Source of the DNA: an uncultured Granulosicoccaceae bacterium
GTDB lineage: Bacteria > Pseudomonadota > Gammaproteobacteria > CALCKW01
NCBI GenBank assembly: GCA_937941555.1
Contig: CALDHJ010000403.1
Span: 1 to 9,456, forward strand
Reading direction: 5' to 3'
Length of the DNA: 9,456 nt
A program made the translations under genes and the position numbers. Below are positions 1 to 6,591 of the stretch, piece after piece. Numbering within the stretch: the stretch's first letter is position 1; every line of letters begins with the position of its first letter. The notes under the pieces are model-generated. The model was given only the letters and a program-made list of their open reading frames with translations. It made no database searches and was not told the origin of the DNA.

Positions 1-390
1 GATTACCAGCAGGTCGTCGCCGCCCTGAAGCAGCAGCGGGTTGCGGTGATGCAGTGACAACATCAAGGCCCAGCACACGCCCGCTGCGATCACGCTGCGG
101 TAGCCCACCAGCAACAGAACTGCGGCAAGTGCGGTCAGCACGAAGAGACCGATCTGCAGCACAGCGCTGCCCGACAGCGCGTGTACCGACCACAGTCCAC
201 TGCCCTGCACCGCGTTCAAGGCGTGCAGCGGCAATACACCGGCATCGGTGTAGAACGCGCGAAGATCGAACGAGCGCCAGAACAGATCCGCCAACACCGA
301 CACGGCGAGACCAACACGAAACAGCGCCACAGACCGTAAGTCGAGCGAAAAGACTCGCACTACGGCTGCGACAAGCGGAGCCGGAATCAA
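1..390 (-). CDS. HTTM-domain membrane protein, N-terminal part (runs off left edge)
   Basis: The reverse strand is open from about 390 to position 1 (130 codons) with no stop, so the C-terminus lies outside the window. The protein has an N-terminal basic/aromatic stretch (VRVFSLDLRSVALFRVGL), then 'ADLFWRSFDLRAFYTDAGVL', hydrophobic segments, and the signature LHHRNPLLLQGGDDLLV at about residues 112-129. These are hallmarks of the HTTM (horizontally transferred transmembrane) family, related to the membrane domain of vitamin-K-dependent gamma-carboxylase; most bacterial members have no known reaction. I chose the TTG at 390 because GAGGGTGA lies 4 nt upstream. The GTG at 360 starts closer to the family's usual N-terminus but has no clear ribosome site. 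It lies 54 nt after the LysE-type gene on the same strand, so co-transcription is plausible but less certain than for the genes upstream. Family assignment is fairly firm; function is unknown. Confidence 0.8.
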   Translation of the reverse strand, partial: MIPAPLVAAVVRVFSLDLRSVALFRVGLAVSVLADLFWRSFDLRAFYTDAGVLPLHALNAVQGSGLWSVHALSGSAVLQIGLFVLTALAAVLLLVGYRSVIAAGVCWALMLSLHHRNPLLLQGGDDLLVI

Positions 391-394
391 GTGT

Positions 395-402
395 TCACCC
401 TC
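395..402 (-). promoter_or_regulatory. Ribosome binding site supporting TTG start of HTTM gene
   Basis: On the minus strand GAGGGTGA ends 4 nt before the TTG at 390. The GGTGA part matches the anti-Shine-Dalgarno core. It is the reason for preferring the TTG over the GTG 30 nt downstream, which has no comparable purine-rich site. Confidence 0.45.
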
Positions 403-444
403 GTGTGATCGACCTGTCGAGCATGGCAGCTCGAATCGATTCTG

Positions 445-1086
445 TCAGGCAGGCAGCAGCTGCCAAGCCATCCAGAGCGCAAGAACAGCAAGCCATGTCG
501 CTGACAGCCGTTGCGTGAGTCGCCAGCGCTGCGGTTCGCGCAAGGCCGCCGACAACCGCGCCGCCATCACGGCCTGCCCGACAGAGACCAGCGTACCGGT
601 GAGGAGAAACAGCGCACCGAGTAACAAGTAGGGCGAAGCGTGCGTGGCATGATCAGGGTGTACGAATTGCGGCATCAGCGCGACGAAGAACAAGGCGACC
701 TTGGGGTTGAGCAGATTCGTCACTACCGCCTGCACGAACACCCTCAGGCCGGCCGCGGAGTTTGCCGCCTGCAGCGTGCGCACCCCGTGATCTGCGGAAC
801 GCCACAGCTGCACGGCGATGACGCCCAGCCACGCCACCCCCGCCCCCTGTACCAGCAGGAACACTCGGGGCTCCGCGATCAACAGACTCGAGAGACCGAA
901 AGCCACCAACAGGCATTGGATGACACTGCCGCAGGATATGCCGATCGCCGAGAGGATACCGACGGTGCGGCCGCCGGCGAGAGTCCGTGCCACGACAAAG
1001 GCCGTGTCTGCGCCGGGCGTGAGGTTGAGCAGCAACGCGCTGGCGACGAACACGCCCAGACTGTGAACACCCGCATCACCCCACAC
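445..1086 (-). CDS. LysE/RhtB-family amino-acid exporter
   Basis: A 213-residue hydrophobic protein of the length usual for LysE/RhtB exporters, inner-membrane carriers that expel amino acids or derivatives such as lysine, homoserine or threonine. Visible family motifs are T23-P24-G25-A26-D27 in the first membrane segment followed by the G38-G39-R40-xx-G43 turn, and N124-LLNPKVALFF-134 in the second half. Around six hydrophobic segments are apparent. The start is the GTG at 1086, 6 nt after the stop of the preceding binding-protein gene. The ATG a few bases upstream is in another frame and closes after five codons. The ribosome site is weak, suggesting translational coupling. The motifs do not reveal the substrate. 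Exporters of this family are often next to their regulator; here the neighbours are instead two peptide-type binding proteins, which hints at a link between uptake of peptide-like compounds and export of surplus amino acids (inference). Confidence 0.9.
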   Translation of the reverse strand: MWGDAGVHSLGVFVASALLLNLTPGADTAFVVARTLAGGRTVGILSAIGISCGSVIQCLLVAFGLSSLLIAEPRVFLLVQGAGVAWLGVIAVQLWRSADHGVRTLQAANSAAGLRVFVQAVVTNLLNPKVALFFVALMPQFVHPDHATHASPYLLLGALFLLTGTLVSVGQAVMAARLSAALREPQRWRLTQRLSATWLAVLALWMAWQLLPA

Positions 1087-1092
1087 CGTGCA

Positions 1093-2916
1093 TCAGTTTC
1101 CGAGCGCGCGGTCCATTTCCGGGTCCACCCACCAGGTCGACAACCAGCCAACTGCGATCGACGGCGGCGTCGCGGGTTGGCCGAACCGATTGCGCCAGGC
1201 GATCAGCTCTCGGTCGCGAAAGTAGGTTGGCACCGCGTAGTGGTTCCAGAGCAATACCCGATCGAGCGCACGCGCATTGGCGAGCAGCGTCGGCTTGTCG
1301 GGGGCGTCGACGATCTGCTCGATCAAAGCGTCGACCGCCGGGTTGCGAATACTGGACGAATTGCCGCCGGCTGTGTCAGCGGTGCGAGAGTGGAAGTAGC
1401 TGAACAGCAACTGATCCGGTGGCGGGTAGAAATAGTATCCCCCTACCCAGAGATCGAATTCTTTCTGTTGAATGCTCGACTGCCACTGCGCCGCGTCGAT
1501 CAGGCGAATGCTCGCGTCGATTCCGACCGACTTGAGAGCATCGAGGAAAGGCGTTGCCAGACGCACGCGCTCCGAGCGGGCGGTCATCAGTTGAACCTGC
1601 AACTGCTCACCGTCGGCGTTGCGCATCTCGCCGTCGCGCTGCTCCCAGCCAGCCGCCTTGAGCAGTTTGATGGCACTGCGCTTGCCGCGCCGATCGCGGC
1701 CGCTGCCATCGCTGACCCGTGGCACGAAGGGTTGATCGAACACCTCTGCAGGCACGGCATCTCGCAAGGGTTCGAGCACGGCGAGCTCGGCCGCATCGGG
1801 CAGCCCGCTCGACGCGTACTCGGTGTTGGTGAAGTAGCTCTTGATGCGTGAGAACTGGCCGAACAGCAAGCTGCGCTGCAAGGCTTCGAAATCGTAGAGC
1901 TCGGCGATCGCCTGACGCACGCGACGGTCCTTGAAAGCCGGGCGTTCGAGGTTGAAGAAATAGCCCATCATGCCCGACGGCAGACGAGACGCCCGAGCTT
2001 CCCGCACGATCGCGCCCTGCTCCGCGAGCGGAAAGTCATACTCCTGCTCCCAGCGCTTGACACTGAATTCATCGCGAAAATCGACCTTGCCGGCCTTGAA
2101 GGCCTCAAAGGCAGCGGTCGCATCCTTGTAATAATCGACCACGATCTCATCAAGGTGATAGAGCCCCTTTGCCACCGGAAGGTCGCGCGCCCAGTAGTCG
2201 TCTACGCGCTGGTACACGATCTGTCGCCCACCTTCGACTTGAGAGACCCGATAGGGACCGCTTGCGAGAGGTGGTTCGAGCGTGGCTCGGGTGATGTCGC
2301 GATCACGCCACCAGTGCACCGGTAGTGGCGAGGAATCGGCGGCCACCATCAGCGGCTTCATGCTGTGCGAGGTGTTGAAGTGGTATTTGACGGTGCGGTC
2401 ATCAAGTGCTTCAGCGCGTTCGACCTGATCGTAGGCGGCCTTGATGAACGGCCGCGCGTGGGCCTTGATGGTCTCCAGCGCAAACACGAAGTCGCCGGCC
2501 ACGATGGGGTTGCCGTCGTGGTAGCGCGCGGCCGGATGGAGACGGAATATCGCCCAACTGAGGTCCTCGGGGTATTCCACCGACTCGGCAATCAACCCGT
2601 AGCGCGATTCGAATTCCTCGCCGTAATCCTGATAGGTGCCACGCAGGCCGGATTTGGTCATCAGCGAATCGGTGGTCAGTCCGATGGTTGATGGCCAGCG
2701 CCCCTTGAGCACGTAGTAGTTGAGCGTGTCGAAGTTGTCGACTTCGGCCAACACGACGCGCCCGCCCTTGGGCGCGTCTGGCGTGGCGTAGGGCCAGTGC
2801 GCCATGGACTGATCAAACAGCGGCTCCCCATACTCGGACACCGCCCAGCGCGTGACGGTATCCGCGGCCTGGGCGGACAAACACACCAGCGAAAACAGCA
2901 GTGCAAAGAGTCTCAT
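1093..2916 (-). CDS. YejA-like periplasmic solute-binding protein (family 5), second copy
   Basis: A 607-residue extracellular solute-binding protein of the peptide/nickel/opine family 5, closest in style to YejA, which feeds oligopeptides or microcin C-like compounds to the YejBEF transporter. Residues 1-17 form a Sec signal peptide (MRLFALLFSLVCLSAQA), with cleavage likely before A18-D19; C12 is not in a lipobox. Family landmarks are PYATPDAPKGG, FDTLN, ARYHDG, LEPPLASGPYRV, ADDPARYHDG-type secondary elements replaced here by simpler loops, DDYWARDLPV, AFEAFKAGKVD, GRDRRGKR and LLWNHYAVPTYF. GGAG, 9 nt before the ATG, is a good ribosome site, and the upstream paralogue ends only 3 nt earlier. 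Compared with that paralogue it carries roughly ten extra residues near position 95-110 and a quite different loop (YYFYPPPDQLLFSYFHSR) in the C-terminal lobe, so ligand preference has probably diverged. No permease or ATPase gene is present beside it. Confidence 0.9.
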   Translation of the reverse strand: MRLFALLFSLVCLSAQAADTVTRWAVSEYGEPLFDQSMAHWPYATPDAPKGGRVVLAEVDNFDTLNYYVLKGRWPSTIGLTTDSLMTKSGLRGTYQDYGEEFESRYGLIAESVEYPEDLSWAIFRLHPAARYHDGNPIVAGDFVFALETIKAHARPFIKAAYDQVERAEALDDRTVKYHFNTSHSMKPLMVAADSSPLPVHWWRDRDITRATLEPPLASGPYRVSQVEGGRQIVYQRVDDYWARDLPVAKGLYHLDEIVVDYYKDATAAFEAFKAGKVDFRDEFSVKRWEQEYDFPLAEQGAIVREARASRLPSGMMGYFFNLERPAFKDRRVRQAIAELYDFEALQRSLLFGQFSRIKSYFTNTEYASSGLPDAAELAVLEPLRDAVPAEVFDQPFVPRVSDGSGRDRRGKRSAIKLLKAAGWEQRDGEMRNADGEQLQVQLMTARSERVRLATPFLDALKSVGIDASIRLIDAAQWQSSIQQKEFDLWVGGYYFYPPPDQLLFSYFHSRTADTAGGNSSSIRNPAVDALIEQIVDAPDKPTLLANARALDRVLLWNHYAVPTYFRDRELIAWRNRFGQPATPPSIAVGWLSTWWVDPEMDRALGN

Positions 2917-2919
2917 CGG

Positions 2920-4728
2920 CTATTGCTCCAACGCGGCGGCTTTCTCGTCATCGAGCCACCAGGTGCTGGTTGCGCCAAGCGCGTAGCGCGGCGCGCGCTC
3001 TGGGCGGCTGTACTTGTCCCACCACGCGACCCAGGAGGTCGTACGGAAATACAAGGGTATTGCGTAGTGGTTCCAGAGCAGCACGCGATCGAGCGCATGG
3101 ACAGCCGTGAAAATGTCTTCCTGGGAGCGTGCCGCAACCACGTCTTCGATCAGTGCATCGACCACCGGATTGGTGATCGAACTGGTGTTCGCGCCGCGCT
3201 CCTCGGCAGACGCTGATCCGTACTGGCTTTTCAATTCGTTGCCGGGTGGCGTCACAAAGGGTTTGCCGACAGCCAGCGCATCAAACTGCTTCTCACGTGA
3301 GCGCTCGCGCCATTGCGCCGAATCGACAATGCGCAACGAGGCATCGATGCCGAGGCCTTTGAGCGTGTCGAGATACTGGCTGACGAATTTTTCGACATCC
3401 GGCCAAGCCGTCATGATCTCCAGGCTGAAGACCTCGCCGTCGGCGTTGACCAACTTGCCGTCCTGTTGCCTCCAACCCGCTTCCTTGAACAACGCGAGCG
3501 CGGTGCGTTTTTGTCGTCGGTCGCGCCCAGTGCCGTCGGTTGTTGGCAATTCGAAGGCATCGGTAAAGAGCGCAGCCGGCAACTGATCGCGGTGGGGTTC
3601 AAGCAAGGCGAGTTCGGCGTCGCTCGGCGGACCACTCGAGGCATAACCTGCTCCGTTGAAGTAATTGCTCAAGCGGCGAAACTTCCCGTAGAGCACGGTG
3701 CGTTGCAAGGTCTCGAAGTCGAACAGTCGGACCAGCGCTTCGCGCACGGCCCGCGAGGCAAATTTGTCATTCGCCATGTTGAAATAGAACCCGAACAATC
3801 CGCGTGGTGTTTCGGTGGGGACTTCATCGAGCTTGATGCGACCGTCCGTGACCTGCGGCAAATCGTATTCAGTGACCCAACGTTTGGCGCTCGACTCTGC
3901 CCGCACATCGATCTGGCCCGCCTTGAACGCTTCGAACATCGCGGTCTCGTCGCGGTAGAAGTCGTACTGGATCTCATCGAAATTGTGCAGACCGGCCTTG
4001 AGTGGCAACTCGGCAGCCCAGTAGTCAGGCACGCGCTCGTACACAATCGAGCGACCGGCATCAACCCGCTTGATCCGGTAGGGTCCGCTGGTCTTGGGTG
4101 GCTCGAGTGTGGTGGCCGTAATATCGCGTGTGGACCAGAAATCCACCGGCAAGGGTGACATGCCTGCAGATCGTACAATCGGCTTGATGCTGTCTGTGGT
4201 GTTGAAATGCACTTTCAACGTCAGGTCGTCGAGTGCCTCAGCGTGGCTGATGTCCTCGTAGAGCGACTTGATCCACGGCCGCCCGTGTTCCTTGTAGGCC
4301 TCAAGTGTATTGACAAAATCGGCCGCTACGATCTGCGAGCCGTCGTGGTAGCGCGCTTCGGGCCGCAGGTGAAAGATCGCATGGCTCTTGTCGTCAGGGT
4401 ACTCGACCGATTCAGCGATCACCCCGTAGTAGGCGTCCACCTCGTCTTCGGTCGATTCCATCAAACTGTCATACAAGAGCCCGATACTACTCGGCCAATC
4501 TCCCTTGGCGACGTGGAAATTGAGCGTGTCGAAGGACCCGAATTCGCCGAGCACAATGCGCCCCCCCTTCGGCGCATCGGGATTGGCGTAGGGCAAATGC
4601 GCCGGGGCATGGGCGTAGAGCGGTTCGGCAAATTCCGACAGGGTCCAGCTTCGCGTTGTCTCGGCGACAGCGGCAATCGGCAGAGCGGCGAAAAAGGCCA
4701 GCGTCAGAAGGGGTTTGAAACAGCGCAT
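2920..4728 (-). CDS. YejA-like periplasmic solute-binding protein (family 5), first copy
   Basis: A 602-residue family 5 solute-binding protein, YejA-like, expected to capture oligopeptides or related compounds in the periplasm for an ABC importer. I use the ATG at 4728 because it opens directly into a signal peptide (MRCFKPLLTLAFFAALPIAAVA, cleavage before E23). The longer open frame to 4785 would place 19 polar/mixed residues ahead of it. The ribosome site (GGGA) is modest. Landmarks are PYANPDAPKGG, FDTLNFHVAKGDWPSSIG, ARYHDGSQI, LEPPKTSGPYRI, VPDYWAAELPL, MFEAFKAGQID, GRDRRQKR, TPPGNELKSQYGSASA and LLWNHYAIPLYF. The PPGNE-containing loop resembles that of classical YejA proteins, so this copy looks the less diverged. 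It is the first gene of the minus-strand unit, 216 bp from the divergent PadR gene. Roughly half its residues match the following paralogue by eye, implying an old tandem duplication. Confidence 0.9.
   Translation of the reverse strand: MRCFKPLLTLAFFAALPIAAVAETTRSWTLSEFAEPLYAHAPAHLPYANPDAPKGGRIVLGEFGSFDTLNFHVAKGDWPSSIGLLYDSLMESTEDEVDAYYGVIAESVEYPDDKSHAIFHLRPEARYHDGSQIVAADFVNTLEAYKEHGRPWIKSLYEDISHAEALDDLTLKVHFNTTDSIKPIVRSAGMSPLPVDFWSTRDITATTLEPPKTSGPYRIKRVDAGRSIVYERVPDYWAAELPLKAGLHNFDEIQYDFYRDETAMFEAFKAGQIDVRAESSAKRWVTEYDLPQVTDGRIKLDEVPTETPRGLFGFYFNMANDKFASRAVREALVRLFDFETLQRTVLYGKFRRLSNYFNGAGYASSGPPSDAELALLEPHRDQLPAALFTDAFELPTTDGTGRDRRQKRTALALFKEAGWRQQDGKLVNADGEVFSLEIMTAWPDVEKFVSQYLDTLKGLGIDASLRIVDSAQWRERSREKQFDALAVGKPFVTPPGNELKSQYGSASAEERGANTSSITNPVVDALIEDVVAARSQEDIFTAVHALDRVLLWNHYAIPLYFRTTSWVAWWDKYSRPERAPRYALGATSTWWLDDEKAAALEQ
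2926..2929 (-). promoter_or_regulatory. Ribosome binding site of second YejA-like gene
   Basis: GGAG on the minus strand, 9 nt before the ATG at 2916. It lies inside the last codons of the upstream paralogue, whose TAG stop is at 2922-2920. This supports the start and points to coupled translation. Confidence 0.5.
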
Positions 4729-4895
4729 AAGAAGTCCCGGTTGAAGGCAATCTGTGTGCAGAGCCAACTGTAGCAAGCCCTGCACAGGCTATGACCTCGA
4801 ACGAATCCGCACAGTTCGCGCCATCGAGCCCGTTCAGCCCCACCGGGTGCCGATTGAGCCGAACTCCAGGCTTCACAGCCACTCGACAACCGAGA

Positions 4896-4901
4896 TTGAC
4901 C
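4896..4901 (+). promoter_or_regulatory. Possible -35 box (TTGACC) for PadR operon
   Basis: TTGACC matches five of six positions of the sigma-70 -35 consensus and faces the PadR gene. No equally good -10 lies at 16-18 nt: the nearest TATA-like runs (GATATA at 4922, TATATA at 4924) give spacers of 20 and 22 nt. An alternative is TAGACT (4906-4911) with TCTATT (4930-4935) at 18 nt, which would give a nearly leaderless message. The exact promoter is unresolved. Confidence 0.3.
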
Positions 4902-4908
4902 TGACTAG

Positions 4909-4914
4909 ACTATA
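4909..4914 (-). promoter_or_regulatory. Possible -10 box (TATAGT) for divergent YejA-like unit
   Basis: Read on the minus strand this is TATAGT, five of six matches to the -10 consensus. No strong -35 box is seen at the right distance upstream (TTCGAA lies 19 nt away). It overlaps the left arm of the palindrome at 4911-4927, so a protein bound there would also cover this element. Weak evidence alone. Confidence 0.25.
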
Positions 4915-4931
4915 TCGTTCCGATATATATC
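4911..4931. promoter_or_regulatory. Palindromic putative operator of the PadR regulator
   Basis: TATATCG (4911-4917), a 3-nt spacer TTC, then CGATATA (4921-4927) form a perfect 7-bp inverted repeat. A second perfect 10-bp palindrome, GATATATATC (4922-4931), overlaps its right half, giving in effect three half-sites in a row. It ends 13 nt before the PadR start codon, where a repressor would block transcription. PadR-family dimers commonly bind such AT-rich dyads in their own promoters; that this site serves this PadR is inferred from position only. Confidence 0.6.
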
Positions 4932-4944
4932 TATTCGAACAACC

Positions 4945-5508
4945 TTGAACATCAAACAACTCTGCCTCGCCGTTCTGCACGTGGGCGACGCCAGCGGCTA
5001 CGAGATCCGCAAAGCGCTGGCCGATGACCTGGCAAGTTTTCAGGAGGTGTCATTCGGCGCGCTCTACCCGGCACTGCGAAAGTTGGTCGAAGAGGGCCTC
5101 GCGACGAGTCGGACCGTCAGTCAGACCGGCGTGCCGGACAAAAAAGTCTACGAAATCACTGAACTCGGGCGCTCGCAGTTCATCAAGACTCTCTCGGACG
5201 CGCCAGCAACCCATCAGGTCCGGTCGACCTTTATCATGCAGCTTCTGTTTGCCGAAGAACTCGGACCGGAGAGGTTGCGAGACATCATGCTCGAGCGACT
5301 GACTGAGTTTGAGAACGAACTTGAAAAGGTCGCGGCTTTTGCCGCCAGCGATTGCTTCAGCCTCGAGACTCGCGAGCGGGTTTCCCGTTTTTGCTGCGGT
5401 GCCCTGTCGGCCCACTGCCAGACACTTCGCAACGAAATCGCCGAACTCGAATCCCCGAACGACACCCCCAACAACCGAACAAGTGGACCCGTCCAATGCG
5501 CTGGCTGA
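4945..5508 (+). CDS. PadR-family transcriptional regulator
   Basis: A 187-residue regulator with an N-terminal winged helix-turn-helix of the PadR type: MNIKQLCLAVL, GDASGYEIRK, the recognition-helix region with S36-FGALYPALRKLVEEGL-52, and the wing at K67-KVYEITELGR-76. Residues from about 92 to 168 are helical and charged, as in the C-terminal dimerisation domain of longer PadR proteins. The start is a TTG at 4945. It gives the family's usual N-terminus, and no ATG or GTG upstream or downstream would preserve the first helix. There is no Shine-Dalgarno match before it, so translation may be inefficient or leaderless. The gene overlaps the adaptor gene by 13 bp and has a palindrome immediately upstream, the usual arrangement of a local repressor released by the substrate of the efflux pump it controls. 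The ligand is unknown. Cysteines C150-C151 and C158 sit in the C-terminal domain, but whether they matter is open. Confidence 0.93.
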   Translation: MNIKQLCLAVLHVGDASGYEIRKALADDLASFQEVSFGALYPALRKLVEEGLATSRTVSQTGVPDKKVYEITELGRSQFIKTLSDAPATHQVRSTFIMQLLFAEELGPERLRDIMLERLTEFENELEKVAAFAASDCFSLETRERVSRFCCGALSAHCQTLRNEIAELESPNDTPNNRTSGPVQCAG

Positions 5509-6581
5509 CTGATCGCCCGTACCTCATCTCCATCCTCATCCTGACCGCAGTGACTGTCTGGATGATGATGCCCAAACGCGAAGCCGAAGACGCTGGGGCC
5601 ACGCAGACCTCAGCCCGACCCATACAGAAAGTACAGGTCCGGCAGATGACTGCCGACACCACGGAGCTGAGCCTGGATTTCACCGGCCGAACGCGGCCAC
5701 TGCAGGAAGCCCAGATCGCAGCTGAAGTCGGCGGCCAGATCATGACCATTGGCGCCGAGCGTGGCAGCCGGGTCGAGGCCGGTGACATCATCGCCTCACT
5801 CGATCAGGGCACGCTCACCGAGCAGCTCGCGAGTGCGCAGGCAGACTACAACGTCGCGCGCGCCGACTACGCCGCCAAGACCAAGCTCGCTCAAAAAGGC
5901 CTTAACAGCAGCATTGTCCAGGCGCAGGCCGGTGCAACCATGTCATCAACCAAAGCCCGCGTTGCCGAACTCGAGCGCACGCTCGCGAAGCTCGAAGTGC
6001 GCGCCCCCTTTGCCGGGGTGTTGGCTGACCGGCGCATCGAGCAAGGCGACTTTGTCGACAAAGGCCATACGATTGCCGACCTCCTGAACATCGACACGCT
6101 GGTCGTCGAGGGCAGCGTGGCCGAGACCCTGATCAGCAACCTGCGCGTAGGCATCGAGGCCACCGTCTCTCTGATCGGTGGTGAAACACGTGCCGGGACG
6201 GTGCGCTACATTTCACCAGTCGCCGATCAGCGCACCCGCATGTTCAGTGTGGAGATCGAAGTCGACAACAGCGACGGTGCCATGCCGGCCGGTATGACCG
6301 CCGAGGTCTCGGTGCCACTCGGCGCCGTCTCGGCCTACAAGCTCAGCCCGGCACTCCTGACCCTCAGCGCCGGCGGCGACATTCTCGTCGCGGGTGTGTC
6401 CGATCAGGACACGGTCGAGCTCTACCCGGTCGACATTGTTCGAGCCGAAGCTGACGGTCTGTGGCTGAGCGGCATCCCGGACGACGCGCGCGTGATCACG
6501 CTCGGTCAGGGCTTTGTACACGAGGGCGATACGGTCGAGCCTATCGACGAATCAGAACCCGCTGTCAACAGCGACAACTGA
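5496..6581 (+). CDS. RND efflux periplasmic adaptor (membrane fusion protein, HlyD-like)
   Basis: A 361-residue adaptor that would bridge the RND permease to an outer-membrane channel. Residues 8-25 form a single uncleaved membrane anchor (YLISILILTAVTVWMMM); there is no lipobox, unlike AcrA/MexA lipoproteins. Then come the first half of the lipoyl domain (about 68-103, with EAQIAAEVGGQI and GSRVEAGDIIASLD), a short alpha-hairpin (about 104-165, far shorter than in AcrA), the second lipoyl half (LEVRAPFAGVLADRRIEQGDFV, 166-187), a beta-barrel domain (about 200-275) and a membrane-proximal domain to the end. I chose the ATG at 5496 because it starts just before the anchor. The same frame extends upstream to 5352, but that part lies entirely within the PadR gene. 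The 13-bp overlap with padR and 10-nt gap to the permease indicate one operon. Confidence 0.93.
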   Translation: MRWLTDRPYLISILILTAVTVWMMMPKREAEDAGATQTSARPIQKVQVRQMTADTTELSLDFTGRTRPLQEAQIAAEVGGQIMTIGAERGSRVEAGDIIASLDQGTLTEQLASAQADYNVARADYAAKTKLAQKGLNSSIVQAQAGATMSSTKARVAELERTLAKLEVRAPFAGVLADRRIEQGDFVDKGHTIADLLNIDTLVVEGSVAETLISNLRVGIEATVSLIGGETRAGTVRYISPVADQRTRMFSVEIEVDNSDGAMPAGMTAEVSVPLGAVSAYKLSPALLTLSAGGDILVAGVSDQDTVELYPVDIVRAEADGLWLSGIPDDARVITLGQGFVHEGDTVEPIDESEPAVNSDN

Positions 6582-6585
6582 GGGA
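6580..6585 (+). promoter_or_regulatory. Ribosome binding site of RND permease gene
   Basis: GAGGGA lies 6 nt before the GTG at 6592 and overlaps the adaptor's TGA stop (6579-6581). It fixes the GTG as the start of the permease; the nearby ATG at 6596 is out of frame. Confidence 0.6.
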
Positions 6586-6591
6586 CAGTCC

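Larger units (their letters stand above)
4729..4944. other. Divergent intergenic region between YejA-like unit and PadR-RND unit
   Basis: These 216 bp separate two divergently transcribed units and must hold both promoters. The only strong structure is the AT-rich palindrome cluster at 4911-4931, close to the PadR start. The minus-strand leader would be long (about 170-180 nt) if its transcription starts near that cluster. I see no small open frame with a credible ribosome site, no RNA gene and no terminator-like hairpin with a T tract. Base composition is otherwise like the flanking genes. Confidence 0.6.

Noticed and set aside
417..434. Inverted repeat TCGAGC-atggca-GCTCGA in the LysE-HTTM gap, considered as a terminator
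   Set aside because: The stem is only 6 bp and no T tract follows it on the minus strand, so it does not meet the form of an intrinsic terminator; it could be chance.
54..518. Plus-strand open frame across the HTTM and LysE gene ends
   Set aside because: The product is Arg/Pro/Ser/Thr-rich with no motif, and it lies antisense to the HTTM family signature and the LysE C-terminus.
640..1851. Long plus-strand open frame (about 400 codons) opposite the LysE and second YejA-like genes
   Set aside because: It spans two well-supported minus-strand genes, has an arginine/glutamine-rich low-complexity composition and no recognisable motif. It is the antisense shadow expected in GC-rich coding DNA.
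3313..4158. Plus-strand open frame of about 280 codons opposite the first YejA-like gene
   Set aside because: It lies wholly within a conserved gene on the other strand, with no ribosome site or domain.
4729..4785. Upstream extension of the first YejA-like frame
   Set aside because: It would put 19 residues before a complete signal peptide that begins at the ATG at 4728.
4776..4790. Imperfect dyad AGCCCTGCACAGGCT in the YejA-like leader, considered as a regulatory hairpin
   Set aside because: Only four outer base pairs form and the centre does not pair, so it is too weak to call.
5352..5495. Upstream extension of the adaptor frame
   Set aside because: These 48 codons lie inside the PadR gene and encode no adaptor-like sequence; the ATG at 5496 sits directly before the membrane anchor.
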